Counted from the stretch's first letter, positions 1 to 13,300 are shown. The stretch: 64,000 bases of DNA from Ligula intestinalis (GCA_036362985.1 JAYGXS010000004.1:33869945-33933944), one strand, 5' to 3'. The notes: generated by a model not told the origin, from the sequence alone. Translations and numbers: made by a program.

Positions 1-1088
1 CACAGCTTGTAAACAGCCTGCAGCTTATCACCTATCATGGCTAGCAGTCTCCCCTAACGCTGATCAGATGTTTGACTTCGCTTACCCCCTCCGACCCACC
101 TCCCTCGACAACCGCAGTACTTTTTCTACTAACCCGTCTAGCTTATTTACCTCATTACGATATACATTTGCAGGTCTTATGAGAATTTATGGAAAACAAA
201 CTATTTTGGTCAAGTTTTTCAATTTCTTATGACCTGTAAAATTCAGAAATGTGAATTCGGTTCGAATGAATTACTTAGATAGACTTGGTTATTTTTCGGC
301 GTAGTCCGAAAATATTACTGTTACAACGGGATGTCGGCTTTTGAGTGAACATCCGATTGGTCTGCATTTCTAAATAATAGTCGCTTAAAAAGATTGATAC
401 ATAGTACGTATGTGCACCCTTTGATGCCCTTATCAATTCAATCATATTTGATAGCAGCCGTGCATAAAATGATTCCTTTATGTGCTCATTTGGCAAGAAA
501 TTTGTTCTTCTTAAAGTTTATACTGAATGAAAGCGTATTTCTGGGCTAAAAAGGTTTTTTACGTATAATTTATTTAACATAATGCAATATCCATTTGCAC
601 GACATCATATTTGTTCGTTTATAAAGGCTGCTTATGGTCCAAATTCATTTGAAAATGCTGTGAGCTCTATATGCCGGCTTTCTTAAAGGGTAGATAAATG
701 TGTGATTTCCCAGAAGTGGAAAGTACACAGCATTTAGGTTGAAAAAAGTAAGCACAAATCTAAGTAAAGGCCGTCTTGGACATTCTTTGTGAATTAAAAA
801 ATTAGTGAAGCACAATAAATCCTTTCTTAAAATATGGAACATAAAATCATGTTAACTAAAATAATATGAATGCACATCTAAAGGCCTCGAAAATAAACTT
901 GAACAATTTCCAATGCACAGAAAGTCATTTAAATAAGTTAAGTTTTTGCAGGCAGGCCAAAAAATAGTTCCTTCAAACGTCAACCTCCTGTAGCATCTCG
1001 CATATTTTTGGATTATACTGTGCAGTATTCAACATTACAGCCGCACGTTCGGAAGATGTGACCGCCAGAACAGGAGTTTTTGCCCGGC
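1..1088. other. A+T-rich non-coding stretch
   Basis: I see no gene, RNA or clear repeat here. The short open frames (for example 275-496 and 645-842) have no recognisable domain and no matching splice signals. Confidence 0.5.
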
Positions 1089-1396
1089 TTTTTGGATTCT
1101 GTTGAGAAGCCTTAATCACATGTAATCGTTGGATAGTCTAAAACATGCGTTGATAGGGGGTGATACATGCACAAATTACACGGTATTTACAGATCGTAGC
1201 TGTCAACCGCATATGTGCTGTAATTATCATCTCCTTTAGCCACCGCTTGGTGTCCTAGTTGGCGTGGTGATGCCTTGAAACTTCGCGTTCGACTCATTAA
1301 ATACCGTACAATCTGCGCATGTATCACCCCTATCCGCGCTTGTCTCAGACTATTCTACGATTACCTATGATTAAGGATTCTGGACAGAATCCAAAA
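1089..1396. mobile_element. Foldback (MITE-like) element with ~93-bp imperfect inverted arms
   Basis: The left arm (about 1089-1182) starts TTTTGGATTCTGTTGAGAAG. The right arm (about 1303-1396), read on the minus strand, starts TTTTGGATTCTGTCCAGAAT. The two stay alignable inward past the shared GGGGTGATACATGC block. The ~120 bp between the arms has no open frame. The shape fits a non-autonomous foldback DNA element. I could not identify a target-site duplication or a parent family. Confidence 0.7.
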
Positions 1397-2790
1397 CGTC
1401 AGGAAAATTTAAATCTTTTTTTTTGAAGTGCTTCCTGGAACTCAGATATTCACTTCTATTAACCGCACTTTTGTTGTCCTTTCTTAGCAGAATTTTGGCT
1501 ACAATTACATGAAAGAGGCAAGCTTCTTTTAGACAAAACCTAAGAATTTGGATATGGTGATACCTGGTAATGATCATGAAGAGCTTCGTAACATGCTGTT
1601 AATCGGCTTCAAAACAACCTTTTCATGTTACTTTTTACCTGTAAATGAATATGATTGCTGGTATGATAAATATTTATAAATATCGAGGGTTGAAGCTTAT
1701 GGCGTATGATAGTAATCAGTCCTGGTTCCTCGAAAATAAGGGTTATAGGAAATAAAATAGAATTGATTTAATTGCTCCAGATACTTGGTTAAAGTAATTA
1801 TTTATCATGCGTTACTGACAACAAAATACAATGAACCAATAACATTGCTTTGAAATGTAATTATTCGAATCGTTTTAATTTTGGACCACTCTCGTTTTCA
1901 TTTCATTTGATTTACATCTGACTCCTTGGCGACATGGCCAACATAAGGTGGTTTATTTTACAGAGCGACATTATACTGTTGCAACGCACTTTCTGCCGGC
2001 TTTTGGCGCACTTTATCATAAACTGCGCAAATACGAACTGCAAAAGGTAGTGTTGGGAGAAAAATCGTTATGAAGTTGGGTTTTTCCCGTTCTCTTTCAC
2101 TTCGAGAATGTGCCATAGTATAAGTGTGAAGCCGCGACTACGTACACAATTCGTCTCTCCTTCTTTGACAAAAGCAAGGCGTGATGCTGGCAGAATTTTT
2201 AAATCGTTGTCTTTTCCCGCGTGCGAGAACTTGGACCACACGTCGCCGAATTTAAAGAGGCCTGCACGTTGGCCTGACGACAACATTACCAAAAGCACCT
2301 TCCAATCGTTAATTTATTGCAGCAAAGTAGTTGCTCTTCATAAATTGCTTTTCGTTGGTGAGCCATAGGACAGACAGCCGCTTTAGGTACGCTGACGAGT
2401 GACCTATTTTGATAAGAGTACAAAAAATACTCTATTTTAGCTTGTCATTTAAGTTTGTTGACAATTCACTACACTTATTTCTGGAACTCGAAACTGCCTC
2501 TGAGGTAAAGACGTAGCATTATATTCTGTGTAGGCTAGGTTCCGCGACCACTTGACTTCTTTTGTAGGTGTCGATATACGTGTCTAATCCTCTAGGTGAT
2601 GTACTAGTACTCAGGTTAAAATATAATTTCTAGCTTTTTAACAATCAAAAGCATGCTGGATTTTAGTTGCTTGACCCTCTTCTCAGTTCGCGTCCTTCTA
2701 CCTAGGTATTTGGAGATAATTCGGTACAGGTGCATTGATAATGAAAATATGAGAGCTGCGTAGAGATTATAAATATCTTATAATCTAAAC
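1397..2790. other. Non-coding stretch
   Basis: No gene recognised. Two short open frames overlap on opposite strands (2068-2298 minus and 2108-2368 plus); neither resembles a known family. Confidence 0.4.
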
Positions 2791-2794
2791 TGAC

Positions 2795-2880
2795 CGTTTT
2801 CATACCGCCCGCGTGGCGAGATCACCACACTGAGGGCGTTGGACAGGGGGAGGGCTGGAAAATAGGATAGACCGTGAGAA
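2795..2880 (+). repeat. Solo half-copy of the G-rich foldback seen at 46922-47136
   Basis: The stretch reads CCGTTTTCATACCGCCCGCG, then a GAGATC block, then a CAGGGGGAGGG run and GGAAAATAGGA. This is the same order as the left arm and G-rich centre of the element at 46922-47136. No opposite arm is visible nearby. Confidence 0.4.
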
Positions 2881-4670
2881 ATGGTCAGGGATCGAGTACG
2901 CGGGGGAAAAATGCTGTCATATGCATGGAGGCACAACGGTCCCCAGGGGATTGGGGCAAAATGCGACCGTCACCTGGCGTTAGCGTTGGCCACAGAAGAG
3001 AGAGCGTTTGTATTAGCGTCTTCTGACAGCATAGCACCGGGTGTGTTAGTCGCTTAGCTACTGTCCAACTCTCCTATTCTCATCATCAGTTCAAGTGTAC
3101 GTGCCTGACGGGGAATTACGAAAAATGCATGTTTGTCAAATCGTATTTTAAGTAAGATATGGTTATATTCGCAGAACTTAAACAATACTTGGACTTGACT
3201 TTAAGATCGTTTTGTAGATTGTTGTGCAGTAGGTTACTATGGTGTTTAGGATTCGGGGATAGTGTTGTTTGTATTCAGGTAGTAACAACATGTACCTGCA
3301 TCGCTAGCAGTACATACGTGTTAATGCTAATGAGCTATAGGAATAATGCTTTCAGCGTCATTAGAAAAGAGCACATAAGTACTTCAAATTTCTTGCCCCT
3401 GAATATGTGATATAACTTATGAATGATAGCTTTATCTCAATATTTTAAACAAGACTGATAGTTACAAGATGACTGCCTAGATTGTGACTAGTTTTCAAAC
3501 GTGATTTTGAGCCAATATACATAATGAGCTTTAATGCAAACACTAGATAAAATAGGAATTCGTTAACCTTGTTCCCAGTGTTGTCATCATTCACATTGAA
3601 AACATATTTTGGTTCTTTGTAAAAAAACCCATATTTTGATTGCGCACTGCGAGGCCGATATCTACAGATTTTTGTGGTTTTTTTAAAGTCCTTCAAATAT
3701 CCAGTCAGTTTTTTATGACCTTGAAAACTACTTACGCCCAGGGGTATTGTGTTTCCAGTCTGAAAATTATGTTCAACTAGCGCGGAAGCCCGGCTTCGCC
3801 TTGGGCTTTCTTACATGTTGTTGACCTTTAGGTAGGCAAACCGCATATGAAAACTTCTTAAAATGATGATGTCCAGTTAATTTCAGCTTTATTTGGGAAA
3901 TTCACAGGTAAATACCTTTGAACTCCCTCTTTGTACATAGTTATGATGCAGAACCTGTGGCGCTGCGAGAAATGGATCAGCGTTGGGTAGGGGAAGACAG
4001 TAAAAACCTCCTTAGGCATCTTCCAGAAGTCAAGTTTCGAATGCCGTTTAGCAGATTTTAAGGAGAAAAACTGTCGAGTGTGCGGCTGGGGCCGGGATGG
4101 GTTTATGTAAATCGAATGTCCTGCTGCTGAAACTGTTGGAATTATGTCAGGAGGAGGCCATCGCAGTTGATCAATACCCTTATGGTCACATGAGGGGAAG
4201 ACCGCAATGGACACGAGAACATCGCCGAGTAGCGTAGTTGAGCCCATCGTACACCCTTGCTAGTTACCGAGTCTGCCGATCAGATATCGAAGCACAGGAG
4301 CCCAACGATCGTCATCAGTTATTCTAAGCAAACAAAGTACTAAAAAGTAGTGAGCCATATCGTTTTTAAAGGAAATTTATGCCAGAGAAGTTTGGTGGCA
4401 AACCTTACTTGCTGCCGAGCGGCAATGTAATTAGTCTAGCATCATTACAAAGAAAATATTTTTTCATGCTCGTCCAACTGCATCACAAATGTGTCCACAG
4501 GTGGCATTAAAATATGAGCGAGTAAATAAGTATGCATGCAGTGGAAAGTGGTAAATGTGGGCATTAAGAGAGCAGAATTTTGAAATTAAATAATAGTGAG
4601 AAATGCGGGATCATGAGAAGGTAGGAAATAAGGATCAATACGCACCGTAAGGAGATGGAAAGTAGATTCT
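2881..4670. other. Non-coding stretch with one small hairpin
   Basis: At 3786-3808 a short stem (AAGCCC paired with GGGCTT) encloses a GGCTTCG loop. A 129-codon open frame on the minus strand (3858-4247) begins with ATG but has no recognisable motif. It sits just beyond the 3' end of the Helitron coding region, so it could be non-coding Helitron tail or captured sequence. Nothing else is supported. Confidence 0.35.
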
Positions 4671-7600
4671 TCAGACTAAAACTTCTGGGTAAATTACATT
4701 TCTCGGAACGCCGTTGGGTGTCAATACGTACAAATTGGTTTTCGAGCCAACCCGAGATATCGCAACGTAGAGGCGACCGTGGGAACAGCACGATTCTTCC
4801 AGTGAATTCCAGCCAGCATGAAGGTTTGACATTGGGACTTGTTGATGGAAATGGCGAAGCAAACCTTCACGGGAAATTGAATTCGTCGGATATTAAACGG
4901 ATTGTCAGATGGCACGATAGGAATGCGGGGGATATGAGCAGTCTCCCCTTTTGCGCAACCGGTCATAATTGTGATCTCTATAAGGTATGACATCAGTCGC
5001 TTGACAATTAGCCTAGTGCCATTGCATAGCCGCGGTGCATCAATATTTCTCACCTGCATAATTGGCGCGCCAACCTTCAGAACCAATTTGTGCGATGGAA
5101 CGCCAGATATTTCCAAGCTGTTCATGAATTCAACTGGATAATTAACACAGTCGGAAGGATCAACTGTTGTATCGAATGATTTGTACAGTTTTGTCTCCCC
5201 TGGAAGAAGACGGCTAATTCTGTCGTTAAAAGAATTGACGATTTGGTTGGTCGGAGCAAGAATTCCTCGTTCGCATAGCCATTTTGCGTCGGTAAAGTTA
5301 TTTTGGAGATCAGGGAAAACTTTATCTCTAAGATCTTCCTTACTGCTCAGCAAATTTGCAACCAAACTAATAGGGATGTTTACGTTAGCATCGCTGTCAA
5401 ATTTCCCGTCAACAATCTTCAAGATGCTGGGGGAGAATCTGTCATTTTCATGCGCATTGTGCAGGAGAACTCTCATATTGGCCGTAAGTTTTAATGTCTT
5501 CACCGTTGACCATAGCGGTGAATATTTAAGGCGGAATTTTACCTGGTCACCCATGGTACCCCTTTAAATCACGGGTAGTGTCTGGCGGAAATCACCAGAT
5601 AAAACAATTGTGATGCCACCAAACGGAATGTTTTTTTCCTGTGACATCATGCAGCTTTCTGTCTACCGCTTCCAGTGCAATTCTGTTGGCCATGGTACAC
5701 TCGTCCCAGATTATAGCTTAGCACCGTTTCAACAATTCAGATGATCCACTACCTCTGCTTATGTGGCATGTTGCGGTGTCATCATCAGGTAACCTTAGAG
5801 GAAGCTTGAAGGTACTGTGAGCATTTTGGCCACCGGAAAGTAACGTCGCTGCTATACCAGCCGATGCAACAGCCAAAAAAATTTTGCTTTCTTTGCGCAG
5901 CTTAGCAAAAAGCAACTGAATGACGAAAGTTTTGCCAGTTCCACCGGGCGCATCCTAAAAGAAAACGTGGTCGCCATTACTGCGGTTATGGACACTGTCA
6001 ATAATAGCGTTGAATGCTTGAAGTTGATCGGCCAGCATACTTGGTTTTTTGAAGAGCCACGTATGCTGCCAGCTCGGTAACATTGTAGCAAAGTTCCTGC
6101 TGAATTTCAGTTTTAAGCTGATTCCCAATGCTCCTGTCAAAAGGAGAAATTCCATAACTTTCAAGTTGCTCTCCACCCATTTCAACCAAGGTGTTTTCAA
6201 TGTGAATGAGTGCCATGTTGTAGATGGCGGCATTGAAGTCAACGGGAAAATGGGCATTTTGCAACTGTAGTTGATGTCGGTAGTCTTCCGACATATCATT
6301 TCTGTACTTTAACTATAGATCATGGGGGCAGTTCAACTCACAACTTCTGATCAACAACGCAAACAGTTGTCGTAATTGAAACGGAGCGTTAGGAACGACA
6401 GCTTCAGTAATAGTCTCCTCCCACTGATTATCATCTTGAAGCAGACCACGCCTCGCACAGGCTTCTCTGTAGGTAGAGCACAGAAAACTGTCAATCGTCC
6501 TTAGACCTTTAAACGATGTTGGACATTTAACTTCATGAAGAAGCATTCGTAAGTAGAAGCATTCTTGTTGAGAGGGGTGAACAGCGTAAATTCTGCCCAT
6601 TTTTACATCATAATCGATGCCCAGATGTCCATCAACTGGAATACCTACCTTTATTCGGGCCCACTTGTTTCGATTCAATGTGTAGTATGAGAGGACCTGA
6701 ACATACAAAAGTGTCTGGGCAAACGAATCTTGCTGGCACAATTTGAAGAAAGCAGTCAAAGTTGTATTCTTAGGATTCTGAAGCTGATCCAAGAGAAATC
6801 CTTCCGTAAAGTAAATCCGTTGGCCATTTTCCAGGTAAATGCTTAAGTTTTCAATGGCCGGAAAACGGTTATGGATATCCAAACCAAAGATTCTCCAGAA
6901 TGCCTCATTTCTGCTGACGTATCTGCCCATTTCATACTGGGTAATCTCATCATTGTTGTTACGGTTGTTGAGAGAGTACATGGTGGCCTCAGATCCTTTG
7001 TTGATGTACGTGCAGACGTACTTGATGGACTTCGCTGAGTTGCAAAATTCAACGCTGATGTGGGCGATGAATACTTTTGACAGTAAGGGGCAATACGGCA
7101 CAATCCAACGGTTATCAATTACCATTCCACCGTTTCGCCTTTCATTGATAACTGCTTCGAATCCGCCAATCTCAGGTTGTCGCCTTCTATAGAGAGGGTA
7201 ACCATCCCCATCAGTCTGAGTTGCATCTAGAAATCGCTTGGGATATCTCTTGGTACATTTCCCATCCTTCATGCAAGGGCTGTTAGGATTTATCTGACCC
7301 CATGGGCCATGCACAATTTGAGTTTTGATCGTTTCAAACAGAACAGGGTCAACGAATCGGTCCGGCAACTCTTCGCATATACATTTTTCGACATCGGAAG
7401 AGTACAATTTTTCCTTCAGCCAGACCAAAATGTGAGCGTGCAGCAATCCTCTCTTTTGCCACTCAACAGTGTACATGCGACACTGAACATCACCGAAACT
7501 TTTGAATTTTGTGAATAGTCTCATTATGGTTTTCAACTTAAGCTGAAATACCCGCGCGGACCAATCATGGCGATCCTATGGCTTTTGACCGGGGAACAAC

Positions 7601-9410
7601 TCATTAGTAATTTCAGGCCACGATGGGTTGCAGGTTAACGTAATAAATAGGTCCGGGCGGCCATTATTCCTAACTTAAACCAACGCACCTTGGGTTTTCT
7701 CATGCATGTAGCAAGGAGACCCAGTGTGGCTTGACGGCAAGCTGAAAAGTTGACCACGATCAGCACCATTACCGCCATCAAAAAGGATATTGTCTCTAAG
7801 GTGGATGTAGTTGTCCAGGCGAAGTTCTTTCTGGTGTGTGCGGAAATAGCAAAGGCGTTCTGTTTCCATTTTGGCAAACATATCAACAGCAAATTGCAGG
7901 AACAACGTTTTGAATCGACAAAGTAGGTAAAAAGTTCGTTCCCGAATCATAAAGTGCTATGAGTAGAAGACTACAACTTACTGCTTTACGGGTGCCAATT
8001 TGAAGCATACAGAAGCGATAACCATCTTCACCATTAACATGCATGAGAGGGTATTGTAAGGCGTCGTATGAACGGTGTGTCTCGTATATCCTTTGCAACA
8101 TATCGCACCTCCCTCTCAAGACAAAATCCCTGTTGCCGTGCTCTGTTTCTGACATAATGACGGCCACCTCGTTGCATGCGGGAGCATTAAATCTTCGTTG
8201 GTGTTCTCCTTGAGGGCGTTTATCGGTATCTATGACAATAGTGAAGTGAATGGAAGCGTGCATCTCCAGGGCGGACTCGAAACTGTTAACGTAGCTGTTG
8301 TGCTGGTGTAGCATGTTTTGACGGGACAGTATTATATGATGCTTTAAGCCTGGGTACGCTCGGGATCGGCTTTGAGTCTGTAGGTTTATGTCTTCTATGA
8401 AATATATTTCAAAAGATTATTTGGCGAGCATACGTAGCTTTCGATAAATTATCATTGGGCCGTTACAATTATATAGGGAGGGGTGCAAATTAACATGCTG
8501 GTTATCAAGTTATCACAAAACGCAAATTAGTCATGGGGATGAGGAAGGGGGTGTGGGGTTGGTAGTAATCAGCTGATTACGAAATATATTTGTAGAAATT
8601 TCGGCTCGCCATCAGGAGGAGGTAGTAACGATCCAATCCGGTGGCAAACCTGGCCTTCCACCTTAAAGGTAGGCATAAATCCAACCTCACGAACAACGTT
8701 GGCACCAAAAAAGGTCATTTAAAACGCACCTTTGTATTTTCTAATATTAGAAAGAAAATTCTTTGAGTCGTCGGTATTACCAGCAAGCAATGTTTGAAGT
8801 ATTTCTGGCGGTGGGGGGAATTAATTTAGTAGAACTTTGCCGTTGGAACAGCACATGCCGATCGTCTCACCAGTCCATTTTTCGCCTGACAATGTCCGCA
8901 ACCTTCTACCATCTTCCTAATGGAAACATTTACATCTTCCGCATAAGCATGACTTGTGGTAATTGAGTGAGGCTTTGTCCCACACTTGAGCATTTAGGGA
9001 AGCAACCGACGGGCCAGAGTCTCCAAACCGCATGGGAATTAGTTGCAAACTGGAGTTTCCAGCATCGTTTGGGCGTTGATGCTTGTGATGCTTGCATAGT
9101 CAGACGTGCACTTCTACGTCTGGGTAATTCGTTTTGCCGACGTTGTGAATCTATTAACCCACCTAGCTATCTCATTCGCAGGGTTTGGACCTCGGTTTCT
9201 TGGGAGAAGTTGATTTGATGGCGAATCGCGTCTTCGCGTTTTGTTTTGCAGCATTTGATCTTCGGTTTCTTGGGAGCGTCGATATCACTGACATATGGCA
9301 TTTGTCTCCGGGCGAAGCCATCTCTCTGCCTGTGTTTCTTGCGAGCGTCTATTAAAATTGGCAAGTCTCTTCTGCTCCTTCGTTTGAACTTGTGTTTTCG
9401 CGGCTGCTCT
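4671..9410 (-). pseudogene. Decayed autonomous Helitron: Rep (HUH) nuclease plus Pif1-type helicase
   Basis: Helitrons move by rolling-circle replication using one RepHel protein. Reading down the minus strand, about 9400-9160 holds arginine-rich repeats of a SQET-type module. About 8890-8590 holds the Helitron N-terminal block, including GMCCSNGKVLL and IGSLLPPPDGEPKFLQIYF, with stops. From 8400 to 6313 lies the Rep part, with MLHQHNSYV, YETHRSYDALQYPL and the HUH motif HAH at 7440-7432. The two catalytic tyrosines lie in KYVCTYINKG at 7020-7018 and 7008-7006. The helicase follows: Walker A APGGTGKT at about 5951-5928, then INKSQCQTF and LYVAISRVGS, ending PEVLV and a stop at 4671. Inactivating lesions include stops near 7674 and 7580, a TAG at 5955-5957 just before Walker A, and frameshifts near 7970 and 4810. 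A foldback splits the reading frame at 8411-8581. I did not locate the 5'-TC or 3'-CTRR ends. Confidence 0.9.
8411..8581. mobile_element. Short G-rich foldback-family element inserted in the Helitron
   Basis: The element starts CAAAAGATTATTTGGCGAGC and ends with the perfect 16-bp palindrome GTAATCAGCTGATTAC (8565-8580). The flanks carry AAATATATTT at 8401-8410 and again at 8582-8591, so a 10-11 bp target-site duplication is likely. Removing the insert and one copy rejoins the Helitron protein (FLQIYF to IEDINLQ) apart from one extra A. The head matches the arms at 19838 and 47192. Confidence 0.75.
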
Positions 9411-10360
9411 AATTCCTTTTCTACCTAAGGAGGTATAACCTACAAATATGTTATTATTTTGAACAGAATAACATAAGATAGAAAAGAAGTAAGTTTACAA
9501 CGTTACCTTCAGTCACCAGCCCATCATCGTTTGTCGAGTTGTTTGTATTCAGAACAGGCCTGACGTCATCACTGTTGTCCATAATGACAGTTTGTAAGGG
9601 TTTGGTTGAAAGAGAAGGGATTTATATGGTAAGCCATTCAACCTAACCGAAGAACTAGCCCCATCGCTGTGGAGGGAGGGGGGGGGTGGCGGTCTTTCAA
9701 CCGGCCGCGACAACTTACGCGTAAGTAAAGGGGGAGGTCCAAGTGATAGTAGGTCAAGGGGTTTACGCTCAACCCATGCCGTAGTGACAAATGGGTAAGA
9801 GGGAGAGAGAGGTGTAAAGGGATCATGGGCATCAGATTCTAGTCTTAATTGGGGACCAGCGAAATGGGGGTGGGGGGTGGGGGTGAGAGGGGAATGAGTT
9901 CGACAATTAATGTCATCCCGTGGTCATCGTCTCAAGTTTTGTTTGGAAGTGTGAGGACGCAAGGTGTCGACCTCTTGAGACGGTGTCGGTGGGGTTTGGA
10001 TGCTTGGTTTACGGTGAGTGAATTTGAAGCAGCTGTGCAAACGCGGTTATAACCCTTGCTACATTGGCGGGGGGTGACCTTTCAAGCGGCCGTTGCGACC
10101 TGGAAGCGAGGACCCCTTCCCCACCCCCCCCCCCCCATGGCGTATTCAATCCGCATTTCACGTCGGGCGTCACTTGAATCCTCACGCGCACGGTAGAATG
10201 AGGGAGCGACGTAGCGACCGACACGCACAGGCGACCGAGAACGCTTGCCGATGAAGTGATCGTGATACTAACATGCGCGCGTCGAAAGCGCACAAGGCGG
10301 GTCAACCTGACTCCGGCGCCCAATGATAACGGAGACACGCACAGAGACACACAGAGTCAC
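9411..10360. other. G/C-skewed non-coding stretch with long G and C runs
   Basis: G-runs occur at about 9674-9690 and 9865-9892 and a C-run at about 10120-10136. A weak direct repeat is visible: a block GGCGGTCTTTCAACCGGCCG near 9690 resembles TGACCTTTCAAGCGGCCG near 10077. No gene is recognised. The open frames here, such as 10009-10350 on the minus strand, follow the skewed composition. Confidence 0.4.
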
Positions 10361-13300
10361 CGATTTTATTCAGTATACAGAAGGGCGCATTAGTGTAAAA
10401 ACTATGGCAAAAATCGTTTTAAACTCACTCGCCTGTGGGTGCTTACCTGTGTTTAGTTTCACTGTCAACGGCTGCTGCGATGTATACACTACACATAAAA
10501 AATGGCTGAAAATGTCAAGATGCATAAAATTAAATGAGGTCGAAACAAAAACAAGTTTAGATAAGAGGGTGTGGCAAATTACTACCACATGTATTCGGAT
10601 AATACGGGCTGTGCAAAAGGTCACTTGGAATAATCAATATTATCCTGACAAGGAGCGTATAAGCTGGAAAGCAGTCACAATGTCAACTCTCACAACTGCT
10701 ATTCTCCCTACTATGCAGCCAATGCGGGCTGGGCCGTTATTGCAATCCCAGCGGCATCATCAGGATGAAAAAATGTTTCACAACAACCATCGGATGAATT
10801 ACGAGAGAAGGACTTACTATTGGAATTTTTGTGCAATATTTATGCGAAGGGGGCTGTAAAACAGGTAATTAAGGGGTGCGCAGGACTAACACAGAGGTCA
10901 TGTACGAGCTATTCGGATTACGACTCCATAACAAATTGTATATGTGGAGGGAGACGCGCCTAGGCAGAAGATCAAACCCTTCCAACAACCTGCTTCAAAT
11001 ACTCGAATCAAATGGCTGACGGACTCAGGCATTGGCCTGGGGACCATGCGCAAGATTAACGAAGGATTTAGACACTGCGTCCACAGGACGTTTAGACCAC
11101 ATTCCTACCCATTAACTGTAATAACTTACGGATCTTAAGCTAGTACTACCGAATAATTTCAAGGAAGATGTTTGAGTAGTATTTTGTGCACTAATGTTTG
11201 CTGTTGCTTTAAAATAATGTTTCGCAGCTTGAGTTAAAGGCTGTTTACTAGCTCCATTCGGTCTTCATTTGCCTAGTTGAACTAGCCACCGTTGAATGTG
11301 GTTAATGAGTTTCGTAAATTTGTTCCACCCTGTGTGTGAAGCGTTTTCGATATGTGCTCGCCCGCCTCTACGTGCGAAACTGCCAGCTCTAGGCGATAGG
11401 TGATCGGGTGGAGGCGGAGTAAGTGGAACATGAGTTTTTGTTCACCTACAGTCAGGAGAAATAAATAGTAGCCCGCGCATACAACATGCAAAGAGTGCGG
11501 TTGCTAAAGATGGATGCACATGCTCGTACTAAGTATGATAATGGCGCGACCTTTACTGATGGGCCGCTACTGATAGCGCTTTCACAATTATCGTTTTAAA
11601 TTGAAGTGATGGTTAAGCGGGGACACGCTTGCGTAAACGTGGCTACTCTTGACGGGGCCAGTAAGCCGGATGTCGGTTGCAGTGTCGGTACCCATAGCAA
11701 CAGTCGACAGCGATGTAACTGCATGCGAACGGCCAATAATCGCACCAAGTGCAATTGTAGTCTGGGCGCAGCGAACGTTAAGGACTGTGCGACGGTGTGA
11801 AAATGTCCTCGTATTATGTCCTACACTCTCTTTTTATCTCCGGTGCTTACCTAAAACGCAAATTGGACAAGTCTGACAAAATTGTTTTTTTTTACTCCTT
11901 GCATCTCCTTCTCCTCGCCTACTTACAGTTGAACTAGGGTGCGCTCCTAAGAGTGCAGGTATGGTTACGTAGCCAATACCTTCATTTGATGGAGCATTCG
12001 TTTCTTCTCCACACAGTTGTTCAGGACAGAACTTATACAAATCCTACATTAAATGAATAAAGCGATTTCGCTTGACAAGAAAAAAATAGGTGTTAACGTT
12101 GGCACAACATCAAATGAAATCCCTGATAAAGAGTCCAACTGTAAAATATTTCAAAAAATATGCTTAAACGCCTAATGAGTGATGCACAATCATCCATTTT
12201 CATAAAATTCATGGTGGGCAAGTTTTTTGAGACGTACAAGAGTCTTCACACATGCACGTGGAACATCGTCACTTTGGTACGATAATCTCTTGTCTATTTA
12301 GCGACCCATTCGTGTGGGTTACTAGTCAAAAGTTACATGATTAAATTCTCAGTTCTCTTGCTTGCTATTTCACAAACTACGCCATTCTTTAATATGACTT
12401 AGAAGCACAGAGTTTTTGCAGTCAGTAACTACCTCGTACTTCGCCATGGTTCTGAAATTGTTGAAAAATTAGCATAATTCAATGGGTCAAATGCACTTGG
12501 TATTTACCACTTTTTATGCATTTCTAACTGTGTCCCCGTATGTTTCAGCATAACCAACATTTCCATCGAATTGGCATGATCCTTGATGCATACTTTAGTT
12601 CAAAAACATGAAATTGAAGGAAACGAGTCTCACTTAGAGTGTTAGTCGTACCATGTACTTGCCACGACTGTCTCTGATTAGAGTCCCTTCGGACCCGTCA
12701 AGTTTGTTATGCCAGACCTGTTGCAAGTTAAGAGGCTAGGGAAGAGAAAAGCACCAGCGAAGGACAACAATTTATGATTTTCCAACCACTAATATGAACT
12801 GGGAGGCTTTTTGCGACACCACAGCTTCACTCGCCTCAGCCAAATGGCAACATGGCGGGCTCCCAGATGCGTGGATTGCAAAAAATGCCAGAAAATAAAA
12901 TCTCACTCAGTGACCTACGTTCTCCTTCATGTTCCGTTCCCGCATCAATTGACACTCAAGAGCTTTTAGAAATACACTGGTGGAATGAAAAATGATATTA
13001 TACGCCTTAACAGTCCACGAGTTACGCCAGAAAGGTGGACTGAACAAGGCTCTTGACATGCTGTTTAAAATGTGTTTGTTGATAGGTTTTCAAAAGAAGA
13101 CCTTTATAGGCACGGATTTGACACGCAGACTAAGCACATAGCATCGGGCATGAAAAAACACATCAAGGAATTGCTGCCAAAATGAATTCTTAATTGTGAG
13201 GAACATGCACTGGTTCATTATACCATCATGCAAATGAGTAGATCCAGGTGGCGGGTGAAATGTCGTTCGTTTTGTAAACCATACATTAGCAGAAAGCACA

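Noticed and set aside
1236..1300. tRNA-like A/B boxes inside the first foldback
   Set aside because: A GTTCGACTC block resembles a B box, but the A box and stems do not fit.
5181..5567. 128-codon plus-strand open frame
   Set aside because: It lies opposite the Helitron helicase frame, which has clear family motifs on the minus strand.
10323..10859. 178-codon plus-strand open frame
   Set aside because: No recognisable motif or splice context, and biased neighbouring composition. Length alone does not support a gene.
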